Shown piece by piece: positions 10,985 to 20,736 of a stretch of DNA of 64,000 nt. The stretch spans positions 337,508,502 through 337,572,501 of the forward strand of contig NC_081414.1 of NCBI RefSeq assembly GCF_030272615.1. Reading direction: 5' to 3'. Source of the stretch: Cryptomeria japonica (taxonomy: Eukaryota; Streptophyta; Pinopsida; Cupressales; Cupressaceae). The notes under the pieces were generated by a model. The model did not search any database and was not told the DNA's origin. It was given only the letters and a program-made list of their open reading frames with translations. Made by a program: the position numbers and the translations under genes. The number at the start of each line of letters is the position of its first letter. Positions within the stretch are counted from its first letter, which is position 1.

Positions 10985-11494
10985 TTTACCAGGAGTATGA
11001 GATCAATCATACTTTTGGTAAAGTACAAAGGGTTTACATTGAAAGACTTTCACCAAGTCGTCAAGGAGGCAAGATACACCAAGCCCCATTGGACTTTAGG
11101 ATCTCACAACTTCAATGACAAGGTAAAAGGGAAGATCATGAGAGAGAGAAAGAGAGAACCATGACTACAACTGGTAAGGTTCTCTTACTATGAGTCATGA
11201 AAAGAAAAATACCCAAAATTACAAAGAAAAAGCTAAGTAATTTTAAGTATCAAGATATGCAAGAGAGAGAATCATTGAGCAAAGTGTATTCCCCCAGATT
11301 AAAGCGATTGTGTATGCCTTGTGGGGAGAAATGGCTTTAAGGTAGGATACACCCAAAAAGACAAGCATGTTATCACTATAGTATGCCCCATAGAGAGGAC
11401 TAATCAAAGGATAATGAAAACAAAGCACAAAGCACAAGGTGGTTTCTCTTAACTTTGGGGTCAATATGTTTTTTATGATAACTTGCGTATATCA

Positions 11495-12553
11495 TGTTGG
11501 TATTTTGGTATGGTTTTATCATTGATGTCAACATCTATCAACACTTATCAACTCTGGCACTTTGGAGAAATGGTTATGTTCACCGACAAGCAAATGACTT
11601 TATGCACAGTCACCAGTATCCTATATACCGACATGATATATTGTTCACTAGCACTTGGAATGACATGGAAAACATCTAGTTATGTCGAAGACATCATTTG
11701 GACACTTTGTCTTAAGAGATATGTTCATTGGATTATTTGTGTTTGCATATTTGCTGTTACTGACAAATAGGTCCAGATTAAGCACCGACAGGCTTATCTA
11801 TTCCAAATCAGCACGACACACTTTGGAGATGATTTTATTGTTATGGTAAATGCACTAAGCCGACATGTTGAATTGGATATTGCATCGGTTATTGATTTAC
11901 TTGTAAATTGATTTTATTGTAATATCTTTTAGAGCCGACCTACTAAAATTGGTCTTAGGTTATGGTATATATGTAAGATATTATTTGTAAGATCGATGGG
12001 TGATTAAGGAAAAGAATTATAAGAAGGTATATGCGAGAATAAATAGAGCTATACATGTAGACATCATTTAAGGTGAAGCAAGGTTTTTGTGAAGGCATAT
12101 CAAAACTGAACTGGTACTGAATCCAGCATATGAAGATGCTATTTTGAGCAGTACATTATTATTGGATTTAACCATCCAATTGTAGTCAGTGTGACTCCTA
12201 TTTGTGTTTGAGCAGTGAGATCTAGGCGCTTGGCCTTTCTGCATGTGCAGACCCCATTTGTATACACATATTATCTACAGTAGTATCATCTGATTGTGGG
12301 TAAGGTTTCCCATCGTGGTTTTTCCCCTTACAGGGTTTCCACGTACAAATATTGGTGTTATGTGTAGTGGATGTTATTATCTTTCTGTTTCATGCATTAA
12401 TCTTTACCGATACTGTAATTAACTGATAAACTATCTACCGACATAAAGTTTGATTTAATGGCATTAAGAATTAAGGTTGGTTAAGTTGTTTTTGGTTTGA
12501 ATTTATTTGACAACTGATTCACCCCCCCTCTCAGTTGTCTTAGGGACCTAACA
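11495..12553 (+). repeat. Solo LTR 2 (1059 bp), copia-like, in the TRG-2 3' noncoding region
   Basis: Starts TGTTGGTATTTTGG and ends CTCAGTTGTCTTAGGGACCTAACA-type sequence with TG...CA ends. Direct TATCA copies flank it at 11490-11494 and 12554-12558. TRG-1 keeps the empty site near 6765 (ATGATATACATG), containing one copy. The frames at 11483-11770 fall inside this LTR and are not genes. Confidence 0.9.
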
Positions 12554-12753
12554 TATCATGCATATATATTATTCATAGAATTATCCTCATCCCCCAAAAA
12601 AAGAAAACCACCATGGAAGAAAGGGACACATGTGCCTTTTGAGTCAACATGGAAGGGACCAAAAGAGATCTCAACACTTTGCATCGTCCTCAAGTAGACA
12701 ATAGTAGGGACAACAGATAGAAGAATAGAGGGACACATAGAAGAAGGATCACA

Positions 12754-12758
<5 letters not shown>

Positions 12759-12838
<80 letters not shown>
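12759..12838. repeat. (GA)40 microsatellite
   Basis: Forty uninterrupted GA units. TRG-1 has only a short TC-rich run (TTCTCTCTCTATCCTCTC, near 6542) at the matching position, so the array expanded within TRG-2 after the copies separated. Confidence 0.95.
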
Positions 12839-12840
<2 letters not shown>

Positions 12841-13044
12841 CTACAATGCTAATGAAGCTAATCAAGAATGTCATCCACCTCTCGATCTTGCTCATCATTA
12901 TTTTAGGAAGGTGCACAATATGAAAGAGGAGCCACATAAAGCATGGTAGATGGAGCTATCACAAGTTCTAAATAAGAACCATGCTCTAATCATGAGTCAC
13001 TTTATATGTTACTAGGAGCTAGGATTGTCAACATCAACTAGGAG

Positions 13045-14360
13045 CTAGGATTGTTTAGATAAATAATTGTCAACATCAACATATTCATATTCATTATAAA
13101 AAATATTAGGATCAACATTTTCATCATTAATGACATTCTCACCTATTTCTTCATCAATATTAACAAAAATAGGATCTCTAATAGGAATATAACTTGAACC
13201 ATTATTTGTCTTAAGCATTTTGCATCTTAGAGAATTAGGTTGAACATCCTCATTAGGAGAAAATAGAATTATGTCAACAATTGGTGTTTTAGGAGAATGC
13301 ATGGTTTGGGAAGCAAGTTCACAAGCTTTAGCATGATGTCTCCATCAGTGTTCTCTTGTACACTAGTTTTTTTTAGTTTTAGCTAAAGGTTTTTAAGGTT
13401 TAGGTTCATTAGGTATAGGTTTGTTTTCTTCTTTTAAGGAGGGATGCATAGGAGGAGGTCTTTTAGGTTGAACAATAGGAGAGGCCGATTGATTCCCTTA
13501 GTAAGATATAGGAGGTGGAATCACACCATATAAAGGAGGAATGGGAGGTGTAAGAAGGAGACCAGGTTCATCATGAGGAGGAGGAATAGATCTACCCTTA
13601 GGAGGAATAACTTGACACATGGGAGGAGGAGAATTTATATCCTTGGGAGGAAGAGTGGACTCATCCATAGGAGAAGGAATGCATTCCTCTATGGGAAGAA
13701 GATTATTTTTTTCCTTAGGAGGAAGAATAATCTTATCCTCAAGAAGAGGTCTATGATCATCAAGAGGAAGGCCAAGTGTTTGATTTATAGGTTTACTTAA
13801 TGAAAAAAACATCTCATTTTCCCATTTTTGATATGATTTAAAGTTAGCATCACTTCTAGGTTGAAGAGGTTGGAATTGTTTAGAACAAAAATAATCAAGA
13901 CAAATATCTCCATGCCTCACTGTAGGTTGATATATGATATGATTAATAGTTATGATTTCATCATTATGAGGAAATTTTGAACACTTATGAATAGTAGAAG
14001 AAATCACTTTCATGGTAGAGAGCCAAGGATGTCCCAACTTCACACAAAATTGATCAAACATAGGAATGATAGCAAAGACAACATCTAAACATTTAGTGCC
14101 AAAATCAATAGTAAGTGTGATAGAACCAATAGAAGGATAAGAGAAGCCATAAAAAAATCTAACTACCACATCAGTATCATCATATATCACTTAATGCAAT
14201 TGCAAAGTATAAAGGAATTCTTTAGTTATCACATTAACCATGCGAGCTGGATCAATAAGCACTCCTCAAGAAGGTATGCCTTTGATTTTCACAGTTATAT
14301 AAAGTGGGGCATCAAGTGCTTTAATAGTCTCACTAGGATCAAATGTAATGCACAAGTCCT
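13045..14360 (-). pseudogene. TRG-2 protease-like region, proline-rich linker and acidic tail
   Basis: The minus-strand frame at 14190-13498 (230 codons) starts inside the protease-like domain (GSITLTIDFGTKCLDVVFAI, then FCVKLGHPWLS) and runs into Pro-Pro-Lys repeats such as LPPKEKNNLLP. Upstream, at about 14235, the active-site equivalent reads LIDPARMVNVI. The acidic tail (DEEIGENVINDENVDPN) is at 13302-13045. It is co-linear with TRG-1 4841-6440, and here the linker frame stays open longer. No RT or integrase follows. Function beyond a Gag-associated protein is unknown. Confidence 0.6.
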
Positions 14361-14367
14361 TAGGAGG

Positions 14368-15570
14368 TTATTTTTGATCTATAAGGTTCACCACATTATT
14401 AAACTCAAGGTCAACATCATTGGGAGAGAAAGAAAGATGATAAGTCTCAGTCACATTAGTGGAATGGGAAGGCAAAGGATCAATGAAAATTTGAAGGTTT
14501 TGATTAGGAGGAGCTACTGATTTGTTTCCTTTATCATTCACACCAGTCACATATATGGTAATTTTATCAATGAAGTCTTTAATCTAACTTCTCAAATAAT
14601 AACACTTTTTAGTGTTATGACCGAGTTGAGGATAGTATTGAAAAAAGGCTTTAGAATCAAAGTATGGTGAGGATGTCTTAGATCGATCAATTGGTTTGAT
14701 AGGGGGGAGTTTCAACACATTCCTTTGTAAAAATTGATACTTAATACTATAAAAATATTCATTAAGAGGAGTGAATTCTTTTCTAAAGTATTTGAACAAA
14801 GGAGGCACACATGTTGTGGCTACCACTTGAGTGTTGTTGTAATCATTGAATTTGATTAATCCCTTATTTGGTTTGAACTTCACAAAAAGGTTGTTGAACA
14901 CTTTTACTTTTATCATTTGGAGCTATCTAAGAGGATTGTTCTAATTGACTCACGGTAGGATGATAATTATGGAGTAATGCACACAACTGCATAAATGAAG
15001 TAAACTCAGAAAAAAGAAGTTTGTCCCTAATTTATTTTTGCAAATTAGAAATAAAAATTCTTTTAATATCTTGATCAAGAACATGAAATGAAGTTTGAGA
15101 GTACAAATTCTTATATCTATCAATAAAATCAATCTTTTTTTCTTTAACACCTTGTTTACAATGCATAAAATCAGTCAAAGTGATTTTAGGACCAATATTA
15201 TTATGAAATTGTTGAATAAAAAGTATCAACCAATTGTTGAAAAGAAGTAATAGAATGAGGAAAAGAACAATGCCATTGCAAGTTTTTATCCCTTAATGTT
15301 CTAGTAAACAATTTAGCCAACAATCTTTGGTCATGGGTAAAGTCACTACACAAACTTTGAAATGTTTTAAGATGAGTCAAGGGATCATCTTTTCCATTAT
15401 AAAGCTCAAATTGAGGGACTTCCATATGTTTAGGAGAGACAACTTGGACAATGTCATTGGATAATGGGATTGCTACATCAAATGTGGGCACATTATACTT
15501 AGATTGATTCATAGAAGCTATTTGTTGTTATAAGGAAGACATTATTTGAGCTAGATTATTGATGGTAGCT
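14368..15570 (-). pseudogene. gag: TRG-2 gag, capsid part
   Basis: The frames at 15512-15201, 15229-15032, 14916-14584 and 14550-14368 are successive fragments of the same gag seen in TRG-1: MNQSKYNVPTFDVAIPLSND, then LELYNGKDDPLTHLKTFQ, LFTRTLRDKNLQWHCSFP, HNNIGPKITLTDFMHCKQGV. Near 14620-14580 a knuckle-like GHNTKKCYYLRS is followed by IKDFID. Single-base indels move between frames at about 15215 and 15040. An in-frame stop precedes the MNQSKYN methionine (SSL-stop-QQIASMNQ). Confidence 0.75.
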
Positions 15571-16537
15571 TCAGTAAAAGGATTAGAATTGGACATATTT
15601 GATTGAGAAGGAGGGGTAACATTGTTGAATGAAGGAAGGGGTTGAGAATAAGGAAAGATATTGTTATAGGAAAGTAGGGGCTGAGAATAAGGTGGTGGAA
15701 CATTATGATAGGTAGGTATGGGAGAGGATTGGATAGTAAATGGAAGACTCATAGTAGGAGGAATGAAAGAAGCAGAATATCATTAAAATTTGTAGGTATA
15801 CCATAAGATTGGGTAACAAATGGAAGAATCATTGTAGGAAGAATTAAAGAAGAGGAGTTTCCCCCTTGACTAAAATTTGCAGGTATGACATTTTGTGTAG
15901 AGGTAGCCATGATTTTTGATGTAAATATGGGAACACTAGCAATAGGGGTAGTCAAAGGAAAGGAATGATTAATTTGACTAGGAGGTTGTGTATTATCTAG
16001 GGCTTCTACACAACTCTTCATGGGTATAATATTATAATAAACAATATGAGAAATACCATGCAAGATATCAACACCAAGTTTATCACTTTGAACCATTCTT
16101 TTTAATCCTTGAATCAATGGGAGAGCTTCACTTTCCAGGTATTGTTGACTCATCCATTGTTGAATATTTCCAAATTGTTTACATCAGTATTCTCCAATTG
16201 GTCAATGAAAACCCTAGTTAGTGATTCCTCCACATCATGATAATTATCTTAAGAATGAGGATAAACGGGGATATTTGTAGGGTTGGAAGCACCACCAATA
16301 TCCTCATTGAAAATTTATCCAAATTAGGCTCCATCTCCTCAGTAATTAAACCTTTGGAAGCCTTAATTCTGCAACTTCTTCTCACAGGGATATTGTAGGT
16401 TGGACTAATAGTAGTAAAACTCATGCACTAAGGGAGGGAATTTGGAAATTTCAAGTTTGAAGTTTGAAATTTGGAATTTGGAATCTAAGTTGTAAAATAA
16501 TTGAATAACACAAAATTCTAGGAAAAATATTACTCAA
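15571..16537 (-). pseudogene. TRG-2 gag N-terminal region and leader remnant
   Basis: Frames at 16424-16218, 16153-15749 and 15752-15528 lie upstream of the capsid domain. They encode a basic start (RRSCRIKASKGLI), then a Ser/Thr/Pro-rich stretch with repeated PPYSQP and PLPSFNN motifs. The order and small overlaps suggest a single original frame of about 300 codons before the capsid, although no homologous domain is recognised. The window copy of TRG-1 lacks it because Copia-A lies there. At 16537 the sequence is cut by Tat-1; the leader resumes at 42990. Confidence 0.45.
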
Positions 16538-17822
16538 TGAACCAAGGGAAAATGGGTGCAAGGTTATTAGGTTAGTGTAAACTCAAATAAAATGAAAGAT
16601 CAAATAAAATGCATAAAATAACACTATTATACCTTGCAAGAGAGGGTTCCCTCTTGTTCCTCTGATTTGGACTCTTGTTGAAGCCAAGGATGCACCCCTC
16701 CTTGATTTGTTTGGATTGGTCCAATATTGGGATGTGGGTTTCTCTCCAAATTGCACAAGAAGGGATGCATATGGATGAAGGATAAGCACTCAAAGATGGA
16801 TTATGGATGCAAATATGGCTATAATGTGGATGCTCTTGATGGATTGCTAAAGCTAAAATGGCAGCATGAGATTAATTGACTTGGAGATGGGGAATGAAGG
16901 GGAGGAGACCCCAATTTATAGATTTGAGAGAGAGAGAATGAACAGTTGAGATTGAAGATGAATCAAGGGTGGATATTGAAGGAAAGGGAGCACATGGATT
17001 GAGAAGACAAGAGGTGACAAGTGTGGAGACTGAGAGATTTTCCATAAAGGTATTTCTTGTCTCCACACTCCATAATGTACATGGGGAAGAGATCCCCAAG
17101 TGCATAGGGAAGATAAAAAGGAATTAAAAATTCCTTGGGAGATGAAGAGGAAATTGAAAATTCCCAAAATATTGGATGCATGAGGGAATGAGATAAAATA
17201 AGGAATTTAAAATTCCTTCGGAAGGTGAAAGGTATGGGAGAATGTGAGATTTTTGAAATCCTTGAAGTGACCCAATTGGGTGCATTTAAGGTGGAAGGTG
17301 AGGAGGGGACAAGTGGATTTAGCCATAAATGGCTATGAGTTGACTTGGTGGCTAATCATGGAGATTAGCCACTAGAAAATGATTAAGAAGGTGATTAGGT
17401 GAGATAATGAGGGATTAGAAGACAAGTGGGTTTTGTAGGAGGATTTGACAAGAGGAGAGAGAATGAGTGGGGGAATTTAAAATTGAAAAATAATGTTAAG
17501 TATGATTATGAGGGATTCTAAAAGAATTAATTAGGCTAATGAGGATTTAGAGAGAGAGTGATTTCTAGGAATTACTTGATTTAGTTAATTGATTTAGATT
17601 AATTAAGTAAGGGATTTTTTAAAAGAATTATATAATTATACAACCTTAGAAGAATAGGAAATAATTGATTTAATTAAATAAATTAATTATCTAGACTATA
17701 GTGACAAGATTAAATTTAATTAATACTTAGAAGAATAAAGGCTAACATGATTAAATAAATTAATTATGTAGAAAGGATAAAATTAATTAAATATTTAATT
17801 AAATTAATTTTGGACGTCTACA
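16538..17822 (-). repeat. 3' LTR of Tat-1 (1285 bp)
   Basis: On the minus strand it starts TGTAGACGTCCAAAATTAAT and ends CCCTTGGTTCA. It matches the 5' LTR at 41714-42989 along its length, with scattered substitutions and small indels. The U3 part (17400-17822) is very AT-rich. The short frames at 16572-17181 are noncoding. Confidence 0.88.
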
Positions 17823-18600
17823 TTTTGTCCCTCTTTTACACAACAACAAAATTGGGGGTGGATAAAATATAGAACAAGAGAATACCCCAATGTGAAAACG
17901 CGGGTGGTATATGCCCCCTCGAGAAGTTAACCAAGAATTTTTGAAAATTATTAGGAAAATTCTTGAAAAAATAAAAATGAGAGAAGAGAAAAGAAAAATG
18001 AAGAAGATGACGAAGTGAGGAAAGCGGAATAAAAGTGAGAAAAGAGGGCTATAGGGGGCTCCATATAAGGCCCACGGGGCCCAAAAAAAGGTCATTGTCA
18101 CATACACCTATTAGAGAATAAAGAGAATAGAGCCCTTGGAGAGAGAGATGGAACACGTTCCCATTCACAATCACCATGTGGAGAGGGTTCGGCGACACAA
18201 GAGACCAACTCACTATGGCCCACCGGTACCTACCTTGGACCCACTCAATGATTTGGTATATTAGGGAGAATTTCAGGGCTAGAAATAGGATTTAACAAGG
18301 TAATACTATTTCAGCATTGATCACCATTTCAACGCCACCACCCTAGGTTAGCATGTATGTTTGTGTACAACACGAGCATGTGTAGGGTAGGGGTAAATAG
18401 AGGGGATTAGGGCAGGCACACATGGTTAATGTATGTGCTTGCACTGATCAACACGAGTAGGGGCTCAAGATGGTCAAAGGGTGGAGGTCTATAGATCAAT
18501 ACCTCCAATTATGGCGCAGCGCATGCACCATGGTTTTAGCGCATGCACATGAATGATTCAGTGCATGCACTTGGTGAGTCAAGGGGGAAAGTGAGAGATG
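17823..18600 (-). other. Tat-1 polypurine tract and 3' noncoding region
   Basis: The polypurine tract is 17823-17837. The rest has no coding pattern. At 18513-18575 (plus strand) GCGCATGCAC-type words occur several times (GCGCAGCGCATGCAC, AGCGCATGCACATG, AGTGCATGCACTTG); similar words are scattered in the Tat-1 leader at 41000-41630. Copia-NA interrupts this region at 18606; GAATG at 18601-18605 is its target-site copy. Confidence 0.6.
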
Positions 18601-18605
18601 GAATG

Positions 18606-19459
18606 TGTTGGCATTCTACACTCACATGAGAATGGTTGATGTTATCATTGATGGCAAGCAACTGGTAACGAGATTCTACAAGTTCACCAGCAACACAAAC
18701 ATCATTCACTGGCACTGGCAGGCACAACAAGTTTACTCATTGGCATTTAGTTTACACCGGCAACAAAGCATATCAGCCTCCAAACCGACATGAGACAAGT
18801 TTTGTTTTTGTGAATTATATTGTAATGTAATTAATTATTTGTAAGCCAACATGATGTATTGTAAAGACTCATATATGTATGAGATCTTATAGGTCATTTT
18901 GATATAGCATGGAGAGAAAATTATATAATGGTATTATATAGAAGATAGTGAAAATATTTTGTAATAAGGCAGATAGGTTATATGATTGAATATCATTCAC
19001 CGACAGGTTTTTTGGTTAAGGTTTTTGACAGAGCTTAAACTGGTACTGAATCAAGCATTGCAGATGCTATTTTGAGCAGTACATTGTCTTGGATTTAATT
19101 ATCCATTTTGTAGTCAGTGAGACTCTTTCATTGAGCAGTGAGCTCTACGATGTTGGCCTTCCTGCATGTGAAGGCCCCTATTGTAAGTAATATTTGTTCA
19201 TATTGGCCAGTGAGTAAATATTGTGGGTCACAAATCCCACCGAGGTTTTTCCCTTACCGGGTTTCCTCACCAAAATATCTTGTGTTATGGTGTGCATTTA
19301 TGCTATCTCTGCTATTTCTCTTTGTTGCATTATTACTTGTTTACCGGTACATTAATTTGAGTTGCAAAGTTATAAATAAGTTCAAATATTCCACCAACCG
19401 ATTAGACACTAATTCACTCCCCCCTCTCAGTATCTTTGGGACTATCATTGCATCTAATA
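18606..19459 (+). repeat. 5' LTR of Copia-NA (854 bp)
   Basis: Starts TGTTGGCATTCTACACTCAC and ends CCATTGCATCTAATA-like (ATCATTGCATCTAATA). The 3' end is TA rather than the usual CA, and the other LTR has the same end. The CCCCCCTCTCAG block near 19420 is the common copia LTR signature. Confidence 0.9.
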
Positions 19460-19461
19460 AT

Positions 19462-19473
19462 TGGTATCAGAGC
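19462..19473 (+). other. Primer binding site of Copia-NA
   Basis: TGGTATCAGAGC, a perfect match to the plant initiator Met tRNA primer site, two bases after the LTR. Confidence 0.92.
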
Positions 19474-19528
19474 CTGGTCCTCTATTTTCAAAAGCCTAAC
19501 AACTTGAGGAAGATTCTGAAACCGACAC

Positions 19529-20313
19529 TGATGGAGAGTTTGAGAAAATAGTTGGAAGGAGCTCTTGAAGATTTTGATGCAGAAAAATTGAAAAATATCA
19601 AACTTGAAGATGATCTAAGGACTGCCTAGGAATTCATTAAAGGACTTCAGGAGAACCTAGTTATAGAACAAAATAAGAGGAAGGAACTTCATGAGAAAAT
19701 GCATAAAGATCTAATTCATATGCAACATGATAAAGAGGAGCTTAGGAGACAAATTGGCATTATGGAAAATGAGTTGATCACTGCAAATGAAAACAAAGAC
19801 AAATTCAAGAAAAGTTCATAAAGGGTTGATGACATGTTGAAAAGACAAAAACCCGAGGGAGGTACAATTGGACTTGGATTTGAACATGGAGAAAGTTCCG
19901 GGACTGCAAATAATCAAGATCACAACAAACAGGTAAGACAACCTAATGCTTATAAATTTGATGGAAAATATTTTAATTGCAACAAATTTGGTCATAGAGC
20001 AAATCAATGCAGATTTAGAAATAATCAAAATACAAATTTACCCACCGGTCAATGTTCCAAATGCAATAAAGTTGGTCATAACTCAAAAAATTGTAGAATG
20101 AATGTGAAATGCTATGTTTGTGGTAGATTTAGACATTTATCTAATCAATGCAACACACAAACCGGTCAAGGATATGGAAAGGCTATTTAGAGGAATAATG
20201 TAACTTGTTATGCATGTAACAAAATTGGGCATATTGAAAATTTTTGTAGAAGCAAGACTATACCATCAAACAATAAAGGATCTAGTGAGAAAGGAAAGGA
20301 AAAAGTAAACTAA
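19529..20313 (+). pseudogene. gag: Copia-NA gag, C-terminal half (coiled coil and four zinc knuckles)
   Basis: From MESLRK at about 19530 the frame encodes a Lys/Glu-rich coiled-coil segment (ENLVIEQNKRKELHEKM and following), with stops at about 19548, 19627 and 19819, then GLGFEHGESSG and a string of CCHC-type knuckles: CNKFGHRANQC, CSKCNKVGHNSKNC, CYVCGRFRHLSNQC and CYACNKIGHIENFC. The first knuckle lost its first Cys (FNCNKFGH). The N-terminal DUF4219/UBN2 capsid part found in Copia-B is absent, so this Gag would bind RNA but may not assemble alone. It ends in a Lys-rich tail and TAA at about 20311. Confidence 0.8.
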
Positions 20314-20736
20314 ATAAAGCAAGAATTTTCAAAATAATGGATTAAGAAGAGAGATCAGAGAGTCGACGAATCTGTCTCTGCACTGGTAGAACAAAGTAAC
20401 CCTCCACCGATAGGACATTCTTCATCTAACTAAGGAATAATCCTTAGAGGGTATGGCAGAAAACTGAAAATCATGCATTCTACCCTCGATTGATGGTGAG
20501 AAGTTATATTTCTTCTTTACTGGCAGATATGTTAATATTTTACTTAACCGGCAAGCATTTAATGCAGTTGTTGAAAAAAAATTTGGTTATAAAACACCAA
20601 CAAACCCTCATTTCAATCCACCAAGCATCCAAGCATTCGAAGAGCGCAAAGAGAGAGAAAAGGCATCCTAAGGTGAAGCAACAAAGTGTTTTCAGGCATT
20701 CAAGGATTTCAAATTAAAAGGTATTTATCTTTCAAA

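Larger units (their letters stand above)
10985..13044 (-). other. TRG-2 3' noncoding region
   Basis: Reverse complement of TRG-1 6441-7270. It holds a solo LTR (11495-12553) and a long GA microsatellite (12759-12838) that TRG-1 lacks. The frames in it are not conserved between the copies. Confidence 0.6.

Noticed and set aside
11483-11770. Plus-strand frame of 95 codons
   Set aside because: It falls across the start of a solo LTR with clear ends and duplication; it has no homologue in the sister copy.
16538-17822. LTR considered as the 5' LTR of TRG-2, which starts next to it
   Set aside because: No primer site lies on the TRG side, a polypurine tract lies on the other side, and CTCAA pairs it with the LTR ending at 42989.
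19462-19473. tRNA-gene-like sequence at primer sites
   Set aside because: Only the 3'-end complement of a tRNA is present, as expected for a primer binding site; no cloverleaf is encoded.
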